Positions 17,016 through 26,336 are shown, counted from the stretch's first letter. The stretch is DNA of 64,000 nucleotides from Acidaminobacter sp. (GCA_009881125.1 WXFH01000024.1:48215-112214); one strand, 5' to 3'. Numbers and translations: made by a program. Notes: generated from the sequence alone by a model not told the origin.

Positions 17016-18194
17016 ATGAGTAAGACGCTGTATTTCGAAGTATCGGAATATCAGGAAAGACTTAGCCGGACGCAGAAAAGCATGGCTGAGAAAGGGATTG
17101 ACGCACTAATAGTCACAGATCCTGCCAACATGAATTATCTATCTGGATTTGACGGATGGTCCTTCTATGTCCATCAATGTCTGATCGTGTTCATGGATCA
17201 AAACAAGATCATGTGGGTCGGACGCGGACAGGACGGTAACGCTGCCAGACTGACTACATGGTTGGAAGAAGAAGATATCCGGGCTTACACGGATGACTAT
17301 GTTCAATCCCTTGTTAAGCATCCTATGGATTTCGTATCAGATATCCTTAAAGAGAAGGGCTACGACAAAAAAGTCGTCGGAACAGAAATGGATACATATT
17401 ATTTCACGGCGAAATGTCAGGAGAGCCTGATGAAAAATTGCCCATCGGCAACTTTCATTGATGCTACTAACCTGGTGAACTGGGTTAAGATCATAAAATC
17501 CGACAACGAAATTGCTTACATGAGAAAAGCTGCACGTATTGCCGAGCACGTTATGGAAACTGCTTATGAAGCCGTAGATATTGGTGTCAGGCAATGTGAT
17601 GCGGCAGCGAAGGTTTCAGCGGCTCAAGTTTACGGAACTGAAGAATTTGGCGGAGACTATCCTTCCATTATTCCGCTCATGCCGAGCGGCATTCGAACCT
17701 CAACACCGCACCTCAGCTGGACAGATGAGCCATACAAGGATGGCGACACGGTCATTCTCGAGCTCTCCGGTTGTTACAGACGCTACCACTGCCCACTCGC
17801 AAGAACTATGATCTTAGGCAAAGCGCCTCAAACGGTCATTGATCTCGGCAAAGTAGTTGTAGAAGGGATCAATGAAGCCTTAAGTGTCATCAAGCCAGGT
17901 ATCTATGCTGAAGATGTGGAGCGCGCTTGGGCGAAGAGCATAGCCAAGAGCGGATTCATCAAAGACTCCCGCATTGGTTACTCCATGGGACTAAACTACC
18001 CGCCTGATTGGGGCGAGCACACTGCCAGCTTAAGACCTGGAGACAAGACCGTGCTTCAACCAAATATGACCTTCCACATGATCCCAGGCATCTGGTTGTC
18101 GGATTGCGGCGTTGATATCAGCGAATCATTCCGCGTCACAGAAACGGGTGTTGAGACCTTCACGAACTATCCGAGAAAACTGCTCGTGAAATAA
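17016..18194 (+). CDS. M24-family ectoine hydrolase-like protein (DoeA-like)
   Basis: 392 residues: creatinase-like N-domain (about 1-150) and pita-bread C-domain. The order VGTEMDTYYF, NWVKIIKSDNEIAYMRKAARI, GGDYPSIIPLMPSG, TPHLSWTDEP, CYRRYHCPLARTM and RIGYSMGLNYPPDWGE strongly recalls ectoine hydrolase DoeA (EutD). As in creatinase and DoeA, the aminopeptidase-P metal aspartates are replaced (LELSGCYRRYHCPLART), so it is not a metallopeptidase. DoeA opens ectoine to N-acetyl-diaminobutyrate. The ATG follows GGAGG at 17000-17004. A TRAP transporter and an M20 deacylase follow. Substrate assignment is from memory of family motifs. Confidence 0.78.
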   Translation: MSKTLYFEVSEYQERLSRTQKSMAEKGIDALIVTDPANMNYLSGFDGWSFYVHQCLIVFMDQNKIMWVGRGQDGNAARLTTWLEEEDIRAYTDDYVQSLVKHPMDFVSDILKEKGYDKKVVGTEMDTYYFTAKCQESLMKNCPSATFIDATNLVNWVKIIKSDNEIAYMRKAARIAEHVMETAYEAVDIGVRQCDAAAKVSAAQVYGTEEFGGDYPSIIPLMPSGIRTSTPHLSWTDEPYKDGDTVILELSGCYRRYHCPLARTMILGKAPQTVIDLGKVVVEGINEALSVIKPGIYAEDVERAWAKSIAKSGFIKDSRIGYSMGLNYPPDWGEHTASLRPGDKTVLQPNMTFHMIPGIWLSDCGVDISESFRVTETGVETFTNYPRKLLVK

Positions 18195-18239
18195 TCCAAA
18201 AGCGCGAGAAACTCGCGGTTTTGAAAGGAGTGAAACGGG

Positions 18240-18782
18240 TTGAAGAATATCTTTAAATTCATCACAAGATTTGAAGAGTTTGTGTTAAGCTATTCAATTT
18301 TGCTGATGGCATTTATCCTCATCGGCAGCGTGTTAAGCAGAACGTTCCTGAACTCCAGCTGGACCTTCGCAGAGGAAGTGGGGCAGAGCTTAACCATCAT
18401 CGTCACGTTCATGGGCGTCGGGTATTGCGCAAAGAAAGCAAACCACATCACCATGTCAGCGGTTTTCGATCTGCTGAATCCTAAGTTCAAGAAAATTTTC
18501 ATGATCGTCATCTCAGGTGTTTCTGCTGTCATGATGCTCTACATTGCCTTCATCAGTTTTCAGTACACCATGAAGGTTCTGGAGCTCGGCAGGGTTACCC
18601 CTTCACTGAGAATACCTATGTATCTGATCATTGCGATTGTACCAATAGGATTCATCCTGGGCGCAATCGAGTACGCCAGGACTTTTATCCTGAACGTGAC
18701 AAGAAAACAGCTCTATCTTTCCACTGAAGTAGTGCTGGATACGGACCTTAAAATCATCCCGCCTTCAGATGCCAATGCGTGA
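18240..18782 (+). CDS. TRAP transporter small membrane subunit (DctQ type)
   Basis: 180 residues with four predicted helices, the DctQ layout; the conserved SWTFAEEVGQSLTIIVTFMGVGY region is typical. The start is TTG at 18240, with AAAGGAG upstream. DctQ pairs with DctM in the membrane to use a sodium gradient for uptake of substrate delivered by the DctP-type protein. Its context with a DoeA-like hydrolase recalls the TeaABC/UehABC ectoine TRAP systems. Confidence 0.87.
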   Translation: MKNIFKFITRFEEFVLSYSILLMAFILIGSVLSRTFLNSSWTFAEEVGQSLTIIVTFMGVGYCAKKANHITMSAVFDLLNPKFKKIFMIVISGVSAVMMLYIAFISFQYTMKVLELGRVTPSLRIPMYLIIAIVPIGFILGAIEYARTFILNVTRKQLYLSTEVVLDTDLKIIPPSDANA

Positions 18783-18865
18783 TGAGATTCCCAACTGACT
18801 GAATTTGGCTGGCGAAGGTTGGCAGTTAAAAGACTGCCGCCCGGTCTGGCCAGGGAGGTGTTGAC

Positions 18866-20134
18866 TTGGTACTTTTATTAATGGCCATCATGGTGGCGCT
18901 CTTGCTGCTGAATTTTCCAATGTTGTTGACCATGATCGTGGCACCACTGACGATCTTGCTCAATTATTTTCCTAACGTCAATCCAATTCTGGCAATCCAG
19001 CAGGTTGTTGCCGGTGTACAGCCCTTCGTCCTGCTAGCGGTTCCAATGTTTATTTTGGCAGCGGACATCATGTCTGCCGGGCAAACTGCAAAACGGCTCC
19101 TGGACTTTGTTCAGACTTTTGTAGGGCACATCCACGGCGGTCTGGGAATCACGACCGCGGCAACCTGTACATTATTTGGCGCCATTTCCGGCTCTACTCA
19201 GGCTACAGTTGTCGCCATAGGGAAACCTATGAGAAACCGGATGCTGGAAAGTGGTTATCGCGATTCTGATACTATCGGCTTGATTATTTCATCAGCTATT
19301 ATCGCGCTTTTAATCCCGCCTAGTATCTCCATGATTATGTACTGCGTCGTCACAGGCGCCTCCGTCGGAGACCTATTCATAGCAGGCGTCCTTCCGGGCT
19401 TATTGATTCTCGCCTTTTTCTCGGTCTTCATCTATTTCGATGCCCGAAGAAAAAACATACCCCTAAGCAACAGACTTACATTTAAAGAGCGTATGGTTTC
19501 TTTCAAAAAAGCGATCCTGCCGCTCGGTTTTCCGGTCATTATCTTTGCTGGGATCTACTCTGGGTTTTTCAGCCCGACTGAAGCTTCCGCCATTGCTGTG
19601 CTCTATGCGCTGATTTTGGAAATGCTGATTTTCAAGACGATCAAACCTAGAGATTTGCCTAAGATTGCGCTGTCTACCGGTGCCGTCACGGCTTCAGTCT
19701 TTATTCTGGTCGCAGCTGGTTCACTCTTCTCCTGGGCGATTTCATACGCGAGAATTCCGCAGATCATAACGGCTGCTATTCTCGGTGTCGATCCGAGCGC
19801 GCTTAGAATCCTTATTACTGTGACTTTCGCTTACTTTATTGGATGTATGTTCGTCGACTCAATCGTTGTTATCATCATATTGACGCCAATCTTTTTCCCG
19901 TTGGCAATGGCAGCTGGAATTCACCCGATCCACCTCGGTATCGTCGTCACCCTTCAAGCCGCGATCGGTTCCATTTCTCCACCGTTTGGCTGCAACATCT
20001 TTACCGGTATAGCGATCTTTAACAGGCCGTTCCTTGAGGTCATAAAAGGACTTCCGCCTTACATCTTTATGCTGGTGATCATTTCGGTGCTGATCATTGC
20101 CTTCCCACAAATTTCGCTGCTGCTGGTGCCTTAA
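18866..20134 (+). CDS. TRAP transporter large permease subunit (DctM type)
   Basis: 422 residues, strongly hydrophobic, with the DctM signatures AVPMFILAADIMSAG, FGAISGSTQATVVAIG, LIPPSISMIMYCVVTGASVG and ISPPFGCNIFTG. The start is TTG at 18866, after GGGAGG. It forms the transport channel of the tripartite system with the DctQ and DctP proteins here. The M20 hydrolase gene lies between dctM and dctP, tying hydrolysis to uptake. Confidence 0.93.
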   Translation: MVLLLMAIMVALLLLNFPMLLTMIVAPLTILLNYFPNVNPILAIQQVVAGVQPFVLLAVPMFILAADIMSAGQTAKRLLDFVQTFVGHIHGGLGITTAATCTLFGAISGSTQATVVAIGKPMRNRMLESGYRDSDTIGLIISSAIIALLIPPSISMIMYCVVTGASVGDLFIAGVLPGLLILAFFSVFIYFDARRKNIPLSNRLTFKERMVSFKKAILPLGFPVIIFAGIYSGFFSPTEASAIAVLYALILEMLIFKTIKPRDLPKIALSTGAVTASVFILVAAGSLFSWAISYARIPQIITAAILGVDPSALRILITVTFAYFIGCMFVDSIVVIIILTPIFFPLAMAAGIHPIHLGIVVTLQAAIGSISPPFGCNIFTGIAIFNRPFLEVIKGLPPYIFMLVIISVLIIAFPQISLLLVP

Positions 20135-20160
20135 GACCTACGAGACAAGGAGTATGAAGG

Positions 20161-21351
20161 ATGGACACTATTAAACAAGCTGTACTGGCGCTGGAGTCCG
20201 AACTGATTGAACTCAGACGGGATTTTCACCGGCATCCGGAGCTGGGTTATCAGGAATTCAGAACATCTGGCATAGTCAAGAATTACCTCGAAGCGCTTGG
20301 TATTGAGACCCAGGTTGTGACCGGCACTGGAGTTGTTGGCCTCTTAAAAGGCGAGAAGGACCCAGGCTCTGCCGATGGTCCCACAATCCTCCTCCGCGCC
20401 GACATGGACGCTCTTGCACAAGAGGAAAAAAGCGGTGTCGACTACACGTCACAAACGCCTGGCTTGATGCACGCCTGCGGACATGATGGTCATACTGCCA
20501 TGCTCTTGGTTGCAGCAAAGATCCTCTCTGGTTATAAAGACCAACTTAAGGGCAACGTCAAATTTGTATTCCAACCTAACGAAGAGGAAGCAGGTGCCCT
20601 CAACATGATTGAGGCAGGTATCCTTGAGAATCCAAAGGTTGACGCGGCTTTCGGTGTTCACATCTGGACCCCGGTGCCGAGCGGAAAAATTGGACTCTCA
20701 AACGGACCAGTCATGGCAGCCACGGAAGAATTTGAACTCGCCATTATTGGACAACCGGGGCATACCTCAACACCGCATACGGCAAAAGACCCAATTCTGG
20801 CGGCATCAACGATCCTGCAGCTGCTGCAAAGTATTCAAACCCGGGAGATCGATCCTTTAGTTCCTATCACCATCATGGTAGGCAGGATAAAAGGTGGCAG
20901 CGGCCGGAACATCATTGCGGACCGCGTTGAGCTGGGTGGAACCATCCGATTCATGTTCGCCAATGAGCCTGTCGAGAAAAAAATCTTGCTGGAGAAGTTC
21001 GAGCGACTGATCAAAGGGGTTTGTGAAGCCCAGGATGTGGGCTATGAGCTGAAGTACATTCCGAGCAATCCGACACTGATGAATGATGAGCGCATGGTTC
21101 AAGTGCTGAGGGAGGCGGTGGTCGAAACTATCGGCGGACCTGAGGGCATTATTGAGCATCGCTGCATGGCAGGTGAGGATTTCGCGGAGTTCACCCAGAA
21201 GGTACCCAGCGCGTTTTATTTCCTTGGAACGGGCAATGCGGAGGTGGGCAGCCAGTATCCGCACCACCATACCTGCTTCAACATTGATGAAAGCACACTC
21301 AAAACCGGCGTGGAGATTCACGTCAGAACTATTATGAATATGCTGAAGTAA
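20161..21351 (+). CDS. M20-family amidohydrolase (N-acyl amino acid hydrolase)
   Basis: 396 residues of the IAA-amino-acid-hydrolase/hippuricase group. Metal-site motifs are present in order: RRDFHRHPELGYQE, LLRADMDAL, HACGHDGHTAML, NEEEAGA, and the late GEDFAEF with HHHTCFNID. These enzymes remove acyl groups from N-acyl amino acids. Next to a DoeA-like hydrolase, N-acetyl-2,4-diaminobutyrate is the natural candidate substrate, replacing the unrelated DoeB deacetylase; this is inference. It lies between dctM and dctP. Confidence 0.87.
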   Translation: MDTIKQAVLALESELIELRRDFHRHPELGYQEFRTSGIVKNYLEALGIETQVVTGTGVVGLLKGEKDPGSADGPTILLRADMDALAQEEKSGVDYTSQTPGLMHACGHDGHTAMLLVAAKILSGYKDQLKGNVKFVFQPNEEEAGALNMIEAGILENPKVDAAFGVHIWTPVPSGKIGLSNGPVMAATEEFELAIIGQPGHTSTPHTAKDPILAASTILQLLQSIQTREIDPLVPITIMVGRIKGGSGRNIIADRVELGGTIRFMFANEPVEKKILLEKFERLIKGVCEAQDVGYELKYIPSNPTLMNDERMVQVLREAVVETIGGPEGIIEHRCMAGEDFAEFTQKVPSAFYFLGTGNAEVGSQYPHHHTCFNIDESTLKTGVEIHVRTIMNMLK

Positions 21352-21471
21352 CACACTGTACCAACCCACTGTACCAACAGCGGACGGGCGAAGCGGCAAT
21401 AGCCAGAAGCAGCTGCGAGCCCAAAAGCTGAGGTCATACACTAAGTTGAAGAGACTAAGGGAGGATTCATT

Positions 21472-22521
21472 GTGAAGAAGCTTATTACATTGTTAATGCT
21501 GATTGTACTCGTAGGGGCTGCGGCTGTCGGCTGCGGACAAAAACCTGCGGAGGCCCCTGCGGCAACCGGTGAAGAGACTTACAGCTGGCGTTTTGCCCAC
21601 GAGGAAATTGACGGCAGCGTTCAGGATCTTTATGTCAAGAAGTTTAAAGAAATCATTGAAGAAAAGTCTGGCGGCAAGATCAACATCGAAATTTATCCTG
21701 TAGGCCAAATTGGCGATGCGCTCCAACAGGCTGAGATTCTTCAAAATGGCGGCATTGAGTTCGCAATTGTATCTCCGGGCAACACTGGTACCGTCGTTCC
21801 TGAGAACCAATTATTCTCACTCCACTTCCTCTTCTCAGATGATATGGACAAGAATGCTGAAATCTTCAAAAACAGTGTGGCTTTAAACGAAATGCTCAGC
21901 GCCAAATATCTTGAAAAGAACATTCAAGTCCTGGCTTACTGGACAGAAGGCGCAATGCAGTGGACTTCCAACAAACCGGTCACAACCCCGGCTGAATGGC
22001 AGGGCATGAAAATGCGTACCATGCAGTCTCCTATGATCGTCGCAGCCTACGAAGCATACGGTGCGAATCCTACGCCGGTTCCATACATGGAAGTTTACTC
22101 CGGTCTCCAGCTCAATATGATTGAAGGTCAGGAAAATCCACTCTTCGCGATTGAAGAAATGAAGTTCTACGAAGTTCAAAAGTACCTCACACTTGCCAGC
22201 TCCAACCTGTTCATGACAACAACGGCAACCAATCCAGATTTCTTTAACGGACTTCCTGCTGATATTCAACAAATGGTTCTCGACACAATTGATGAGCTTC
22301 GTCCTTACTCCTTTGAAATTCAGGCAGACCTCAATGGTGCTGCCCTCGATAAAATCAAAGAAGCGAGCGATATTGAAATTGTCGAACTTACACCTGAGCA
22401 ACGCGAAGCTTTCCAAGCAGCCAGTGCTGCCGCGTATGACCGTTACGCAGCTGTCGTCGGCGCTGACGGCAAAGCGATCCTCGACAAACTGATCGAAGAA
22501 GTTGCGGAAATGACGAAGTAA
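21472..22521 (+). CDS. TRAP transporter substrate-binding lipoprotein (DctP type)
   Basis: 349 residues starting at GTG 21472 after GGGAGG. The N-terminus is a lipoprotein signal peptide with the lipobox VGCG (Cys about residue 21) and an Ala/Pro/Glu-rich linker. The mature part has the DctP pattern (FKEIIEEKSGGKINIEIYP, LFSLHFLFSD, MKMRTMQSPM, YSGLQLNMIEGQENP). It captures substrate outside the membrane and passes it to DctQM. Ligand type cannot be read directly. Confidence 0.92.
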   Translation: MKKLITLLMLIVLVGAAAVGCGQKPAEAPAATGEETYSWRFAHEEIDGSVQDLYVKKFKEIIEEKSGGKINIEIYPVGQIGDALQQAEILQNGGIEFAIVSPGNTGTVVPENQLFSLHFLFSDDMDKNAEIFKNSVALNEMLSAKYLEKNIQVLAYWTEGAMQWTSNKPVTTPAEWQGMKMRTMQSPMIVAAYEAYGANPTPVPYMEVYSGLQLNMIEGQENPLFAIEEMKFYEVQKYLTLASSNLFMTTTATNPDFFNGLPADIQQMVLDTIDELRPYSFEIQADLNGAALDKIKEASDIEIVELTPEQREAFQAASAAAYDRYAAVVGADGKAILDKLIEEVAEMTK

Positions 22522-22552
22522 TAAAGTTAAAATTAATAGTTAAATAGGATGT

Positions 22553-22575
22553 GCCTGGAGTACGGCGCTCCAGGC
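22553..22575 (+). terminator. hairpin after the TRAP genes (no clear U-run)
   Basis: GCCTGGAG and CTCCAGGC form an 8-bp stem with a 7-base loop. Only AT-rich bases follow, so it may be a partial terminator or an mRNA 3' stabiliser before the AOR gene. Confidence 0.55.
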
Positions 22576-22642
22576 GCATTTAAATTTAAGCTTAAGCCGG
22601 ATACTTTAATGAACGTTGCAGGCAGTCCCAGTCTAATTGAAG

Positions 22643-22654
22643 AATGTCGACAAC
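22643..22654 (+). promoter_or_regulatory. possible third GntR site ahead of the AOR gene
   Basis: AATGTCGACAAC matches the ATTGTCGACAAT palindrome at 10 of 12 positions, 63 bases upstream of the AOR start. It suggests the AOR/MoaD/SHMT-like genes belong to the same regulon. Confidence 0.5.
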
Positions 22655-22716
22655 CTCAGAGTATCACAAGCGAAACGTGCGGGTGATACTATTTATCCCA
22701 CTAAAGGAGGATGGAA

Positions 22717-24606
22717 ATGGTAATTTTTCCAGAAGCTAAAATCCTGGAGATCGATCTCACATCCGGTACCATCAATAGAAAAACCCTTCCAGGCGAAATC
22801 TACCGTTTGTATCCAGGTGGCTCAGCTCTTGGGCTTTACCTGATGATGCAGGATTACATACCAGGCACGGAAGCACTCGATCGAGGCAATGTACTCGTTT
22901 TCAGCGTCTCACCTCTGACGGGGCTGCCAATCAGCGGCATCAGCAGAATGAACGTCACTGCCAGAAGTCCGCTCACCGGCACTGCAGGAGACAGCCAGTC
23001 CGGCGGCTTCATTGCCTCTTATCTGAAGATGAACGGCTGGGATGCCATCGTCTTTAAGGGCAAATCTCAGAAGCCGGTCTATCTCGTGATTGATGGCAAC
23101 AAGGCTGAGCTGAAGGACGCGTCCCATCTGTGGGGCAAAGTGACCGGCGAAGTGGAGTCTTCTCTTCAGGACGAACTTGGAGACAAGAATATTGAAGTTG
23201 CTCAAATTGGCCCGGCGGGCGAGAATCTCGTCAAGTACGCCTGCATCATCAACAAATGCAGCAGGGCCAATGGCCGCAACGGTATGGGTGCCGTCATGGG
23301 CTCCAAGAATCTGAAAGCCATGGTCGTCAAAAAAGGCCGGCCGATGGTCGCAGCTGACACAGAGGCGTTCATGGCATTGGCGCGAAGCTCCCGGAAACGA
23401 CTTGAAGAAAACGAAGGCGTCGCGGGACTGGGCCTGAATGGCACAGATGGCGATCTGGAAGGTTTCAGCGACTCGGGTTTCCTGCCGACGCGAAACTGGA
23501 AAACAGGTTACTTCCCTGAAGGTGCCACAAATATTACTGGAACGACCATGTATGAGACAGTACTAAAAGAGCGTGATACTTGTTATGCTTGCGCGGTGCG
23601 CTGCAAGCGCGTGGTCGAAATTCCAGGCCGGGTGGATCCTGTCTACGGCGGCCCTGAGTATGAAACCTGTGCAGCCCTGGGTTCGTATTGCGGCGTCACA
23701 GATCTGGCAGAGGTATGCGAAGCCAATATGCTCTGCAATATGTATGGGATGGATACCATCTCCTGTGGCGCGACAATTTCCTTTGCCATGGAGTGCTTTG
23801 AAGAAGGACTGTTGACTTCAGAGCAAGCAGAGGGCCTGGATCTGAAGTTTGGAAACGGTGCAGCGGTCAATGCGCTGGTCAAGAAAATTGCTCTGCGCGA
23901 AGGCCTTGGGGATTTGCTTGCAGAAGGCAGTGCCCGCGCTTCTGAGAAGATAGGCGGCGGGTCTGAAAAGTTCAGCATGTCCGTCAAGAAGCAGGAGATG
24001 CCGGCCCATATGCCGCAGTATAAACCCGCTGTTGGCCTGGTTTACGCCGTCAATCCGTTTGGCGCAGATCACCAATCCAGTGAACATGACGTTTTCCTGG
24101 TTATGCCACCAGACAGTCGTGAGCGTGAGCGCCTCAGCAAGCTTGGAATCTGGAAGGGTTATGATAACCCTTATGAACTGGACGCAGAAAAGGTCCGTTT
24201 CGCGCTGGATACGCAAAAGTATTTCTCAGTGCTTGACTCCTTGAGCCTTTGCCAGTTTGTCTGGGGTCCGTCCTGGGAACTTTATGGTCCGGATGAATTA
24301 TTGGAGCTCTGCCGCGCGGGGCTTGGCTGGGAGACCTCCCTTTATGAGCTGATGATGGCTGGTGAGCGCCGGATCAACATGATGCGGCAGTTTAATGCCC
24401 GCGAAGGCTTTACCGCTGCGGATGACACGCTGCCGGCTCGTCTCTTTGAACCTTTTACCGATGGTCCCGCAAAAGGCATTCATGTCGACCGTGACGCTTT
24501 CGAAGCAGGAAAGAAGCTGTACTATGAAATGGCGGGCTGGGATCCGCAGACCGGCAATCCGACGGCTGCAACTTTGAAGAAGCTGTCCCTGGACTGGCTG
24601 CTATAG
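22717..24606 (+). CDS. aldehyde:ferredoxin oxidoreductase family protein (tungsten/molybdenum)
   Basis: 629 residues, close to the usual AOR length. The ATG at 22717 is preferred because AAAGGAGG ends at 22710, too close to the ATG at 22711. Features: N-terminal LEIDLTSG, YPGGSALGLYLM, NVTARSPLTG, the pterin-binding GRNGMGAVMGSKNLKA and the cluster motif CYACAVRC (Cys 289, 292, 296). AORs oxidise aldehydes to acids with ferredoxin as acceptor, using a bis-pterin W or Mo cofactor. In this island an aldehyde such as aspartate semialdehyde is a reasonable substrate, but nothing in the sequence fixes it. Confidence 0.9.
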   Translation: MVIFPEAKILEIDLTSGTINRKTLPGEIYRLYPGGSALGLYLMMQDYIPGTEALDRGNVLVFSVSPLTGLPISGISRMNVTARSPLTGTAGDSQSGGFIASYLKMNGWDAIVFKGKSQKPVYLVIDGNKAELKDASHLWGKVTGEVESSLQDELGDKNIEVAQIGPAGENLVKYACIINKCSRANGRNGMGAVMGSKNLKAMVVKKGRPMVAADTEAFMALARSSRKRLEENEGVAGLGLNGTDGDLEGFSDSGFLPTRNWKTGYFPEGATNITGTTMYETVLKERDTCYACAVRCKRVVEIPGRVDPVYGGPEYETCAALGSYCGVTDLAEVCEANMLCNMYGMDTISCGATISFAMECFEEGLLTSEQAEGLDLKFGNGAAVNALVKKIALREGLGDLLAEGSARASEKIGGGSEKFSMSVKKQEMPAHMPQYKPAVGLVYAVNPFGADHQSSEHDVFLVMPPDSRERERLSKLGIWKGYDNPYELDAEKVRFALDTQKYFSVLDSLSLCQFVWGPSWELYGPDELLELCRAGLGWETSLYELMMAGERRINMMRQFNAREGFTAADDTLPARLFEPFTDGPAKGIHVDRDAFEAGKKLYYEMAGWDPQTGNPTAATLKKLSLDWLL

Positions 24607-24642
24607 ACGACAAATTTGAGTGACAAAAAGGAGGGACAGGCT

Positions 24643-24858
24643 GTGGGTGAGACAAAGAGAATCAGCATTACGCTGAATCATAAGCCGTGTGAAATCGATG
24701 CGGGCATGACCGTCAGCGAACTCTTGAGCTTCAAAGGTTTCCCCAAGTCTGTCGCCGTCTTTGTCAACAAAACGCCGCTTCTCATGAAGACGTATCCAAC
24801 TTATGAGCTGAAGGAAGCGGATACAGTAATTGTTTTCAGGCCGCTTGGGGGCGGATAG
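24643..24858 (+). CDS. MoaD/ThiS-like sulfur-carrier protein
   Basis: 71 residues from GTG 24643 (AAGGAGGG upstream; an earlier TTG at 24616 puts that site inside the gene). It has a beta-grasp pattern and the C-terminal Gly-Gly (RPLGGG) needed for adenylation and thiocarboxylation. It directly follows the AOR gene, as in many AOR operons where a dedicated MoaD-like carrier supplies sulfur for the W/Mo pterin. A ThiS role is less likely without thiamine genes nearby. Confidence 0.8.
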   Translation: MGETKRISITLNHKPCEIDAGMTVSELLSFKGFPKSVAVFVNKTPLLMKTYPTYELKEADTVIVFRPLGGG

Positions 24859-24941
24859 GGCAGAGGTGGGGAAAGGTGACCATCGGCAAAAGCTCTTAAA
24901 ACGCTTGAAAACGAAGCAACGGAAAATAAGGAGGAAATGTT

Positions 24942-26165
24942 ATGTTCAAATCCCTTGGAGATTTGGACGCGTTATTGAAGCAGCACGATGACTACAGAAA
25001 CAACTGCTTGAATCTGATCGCGTCTGAAAATTACACCAGCAAGAAAGTGCGCAGCTATCTGGACAACGATTTTGGCAACCGTTATGGGTGCTATGCGACG
25101 TTGAACCCATCTGTGCGTGATTATACAGGAAATAAATATATCAATGAGTTTGAGGTTCAGACCCATGAACTGATGAAAGAGGTATTTCATGGGGAATACG
25201 TGGATCTGAGACCAATTGGCGGGCACATGGCGGGGATGTCTGTGGTGCTGGCGCTGCTGGATCCGGGGGATCTGGTCATTGAGGTCAGCCTGGAAAACTG
25301 GGGGCATGGTCTTGTGGGACCAATGTGCCAAGTGAGCCATTTCAATAAGACGATTAATGTTAAATACATGGCTTTTAATGAGGACCGGGCGGTGGATAAC
25401 GCGAAGCTTGAAGCGCAGATCCGTGCTGAAAAGCCGAAGCTCGTCATCTTTGGCGGGTCTGGGACGCTTTTTCCGGAGCCGGTGCGACAGTTCAGGGCAC
25501 TTGCGGATGAGCTGGGCTTCTATATCGCTTACGACGCGTCCCATGTGACGGGCTTGATTGCCGGTGGCGTGTTCCCGAATCCTTTGGATGAAGGCGCAGA
25601 TATCATGTTTGGCAGTACCCATAAGTCTTTTCCGGGACCGCAGGGCGGGTTTGTGACTTCAAACAACAGGGAATTGATGAAGAAGGTTGGGGAGACTTTG
25701 TCTCCATCTTTGGTGACGAGCCATCACCTTTTCAGAATTCCGGCTCTGGCGGCATCCCTGCTCGAGATGAAATCCTTTGGTCCTGCCTATGCGAAACAGA
25801 TTGTGGCGAATTCAAAGGCGCTTGCTGTGGCGCTGGAGAAAGTTGGTTTTAATGTCCTTGGCAAGAACCGGGGATTCTCTGAGTCACATATTATCCTGGT
25901 TGACGCAGGCGCTCAGGTGCAGGTGGGTCCTGCCAAGCATCTGGAGCAGGCAAACATTCTTTGTTCGGATGACTTTTCAGGCGCAAGCCCGGAAATTAGG
26001 ATTGGCACCTCTGAAATCACCCGCCGGGGTATGAAGGAAGGCGATATGGATCAGATCGCCCAGTTGATTTATCGCTCACTGATTCTTAAAGAAGATGCGG
26101 CTGTCATTTCAAAAGACGTTGAAGCTTTAGTATCGAAATTCCAAGGGGTTGCGTTTTCGTTTTAG
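24942..26165 (+). CDS. serine hydroxymethyltransferase-like PLP enzyme, atypical
   Basis: 407 residues, the size of GlyA. The N-terminal NLIASENYTSKKVR motif and the PLP-lysine motif STHKSFPGPQGG (Lys about residue 228) are SHMT-like. However, the canonical GYPGKRYYGG segment that shapes the folate site is absent (here FGNRYGCYATLNPSVRDY), and the PHSGAQAN segment is replaced by LRPIGGHMAGMS. It may therefore be a folate-independent aldolase or lyase of beta-hydroxy amino acids rather than housekeeping GlyA. It closes the catabolic island; GACCATCGGC lies 55 bases upstream. Confidence 0.72.
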   Translation: MFKSLGDLDALLKQHDDYRNNCLNLIASENYTSKKVRSYLDNDFGNRYGCYATLNPSVRDYTGNKYINEFEVQTHELMKEVFHGEYVDLRPIGGHMAGMSVVLALLDPGDLVIEVSLENWGHGLVGPMCQVSHFNKTINVKYMAFNEDRAVDNAKLEAQIRAEKPKLVIFGGSGTLFPEPVRQFRALADELGFYIAYDASHVTGLIAGGVFPNPLDEGADIMFGSTHKSFPGPQGGFVTSNNRELMKKVGETLSPSLVTSHHLFRIPALAASLLEMKSFGPAYAKQIVANSKALAVALEKVGFNVLGKNRGFSESHIILVDAGAQVQVGPAKHLEQANILCSDDFSGASPEIRIGTSEITRRGMKEGDMDQIAQLIYRSLILKEDAAVISKDVEALVSKFQGVAFSF

Positions 26166-26167
26166 GT

Positions 26168-26280
26168 TGGGGACGCGGACAACTTCAAGGTGGGGACGGT
26201 AATGATTCTGTAATATTATGGACCAGGTACACAGTTGATTGACGTACCTGACCCCAAACGCATCTTTGAACCTGACCCCA
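26168..26280. repeat. intergenic REP fragments
   Basis: TTGGGGACGCGGACAACTTC (26168-26187) and GGTGGGGACGG follow the SHMT-like gene; TGGGGACGCGGAC recurs inverted at 33691-33703. Then GGTACACAG, CGTACCTGACCCC and AACCTGACCCC follow. This stretch looks like fragments of GGGGACG-type REP elements common in Clostridia genomes. Confidence 0.5.
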
Positions 26281-26336
26281 ATATCAGTGAGCTAGCTCCC
26301 TGATCTAGATGATTTTAATGTTCATCTCACATTATC

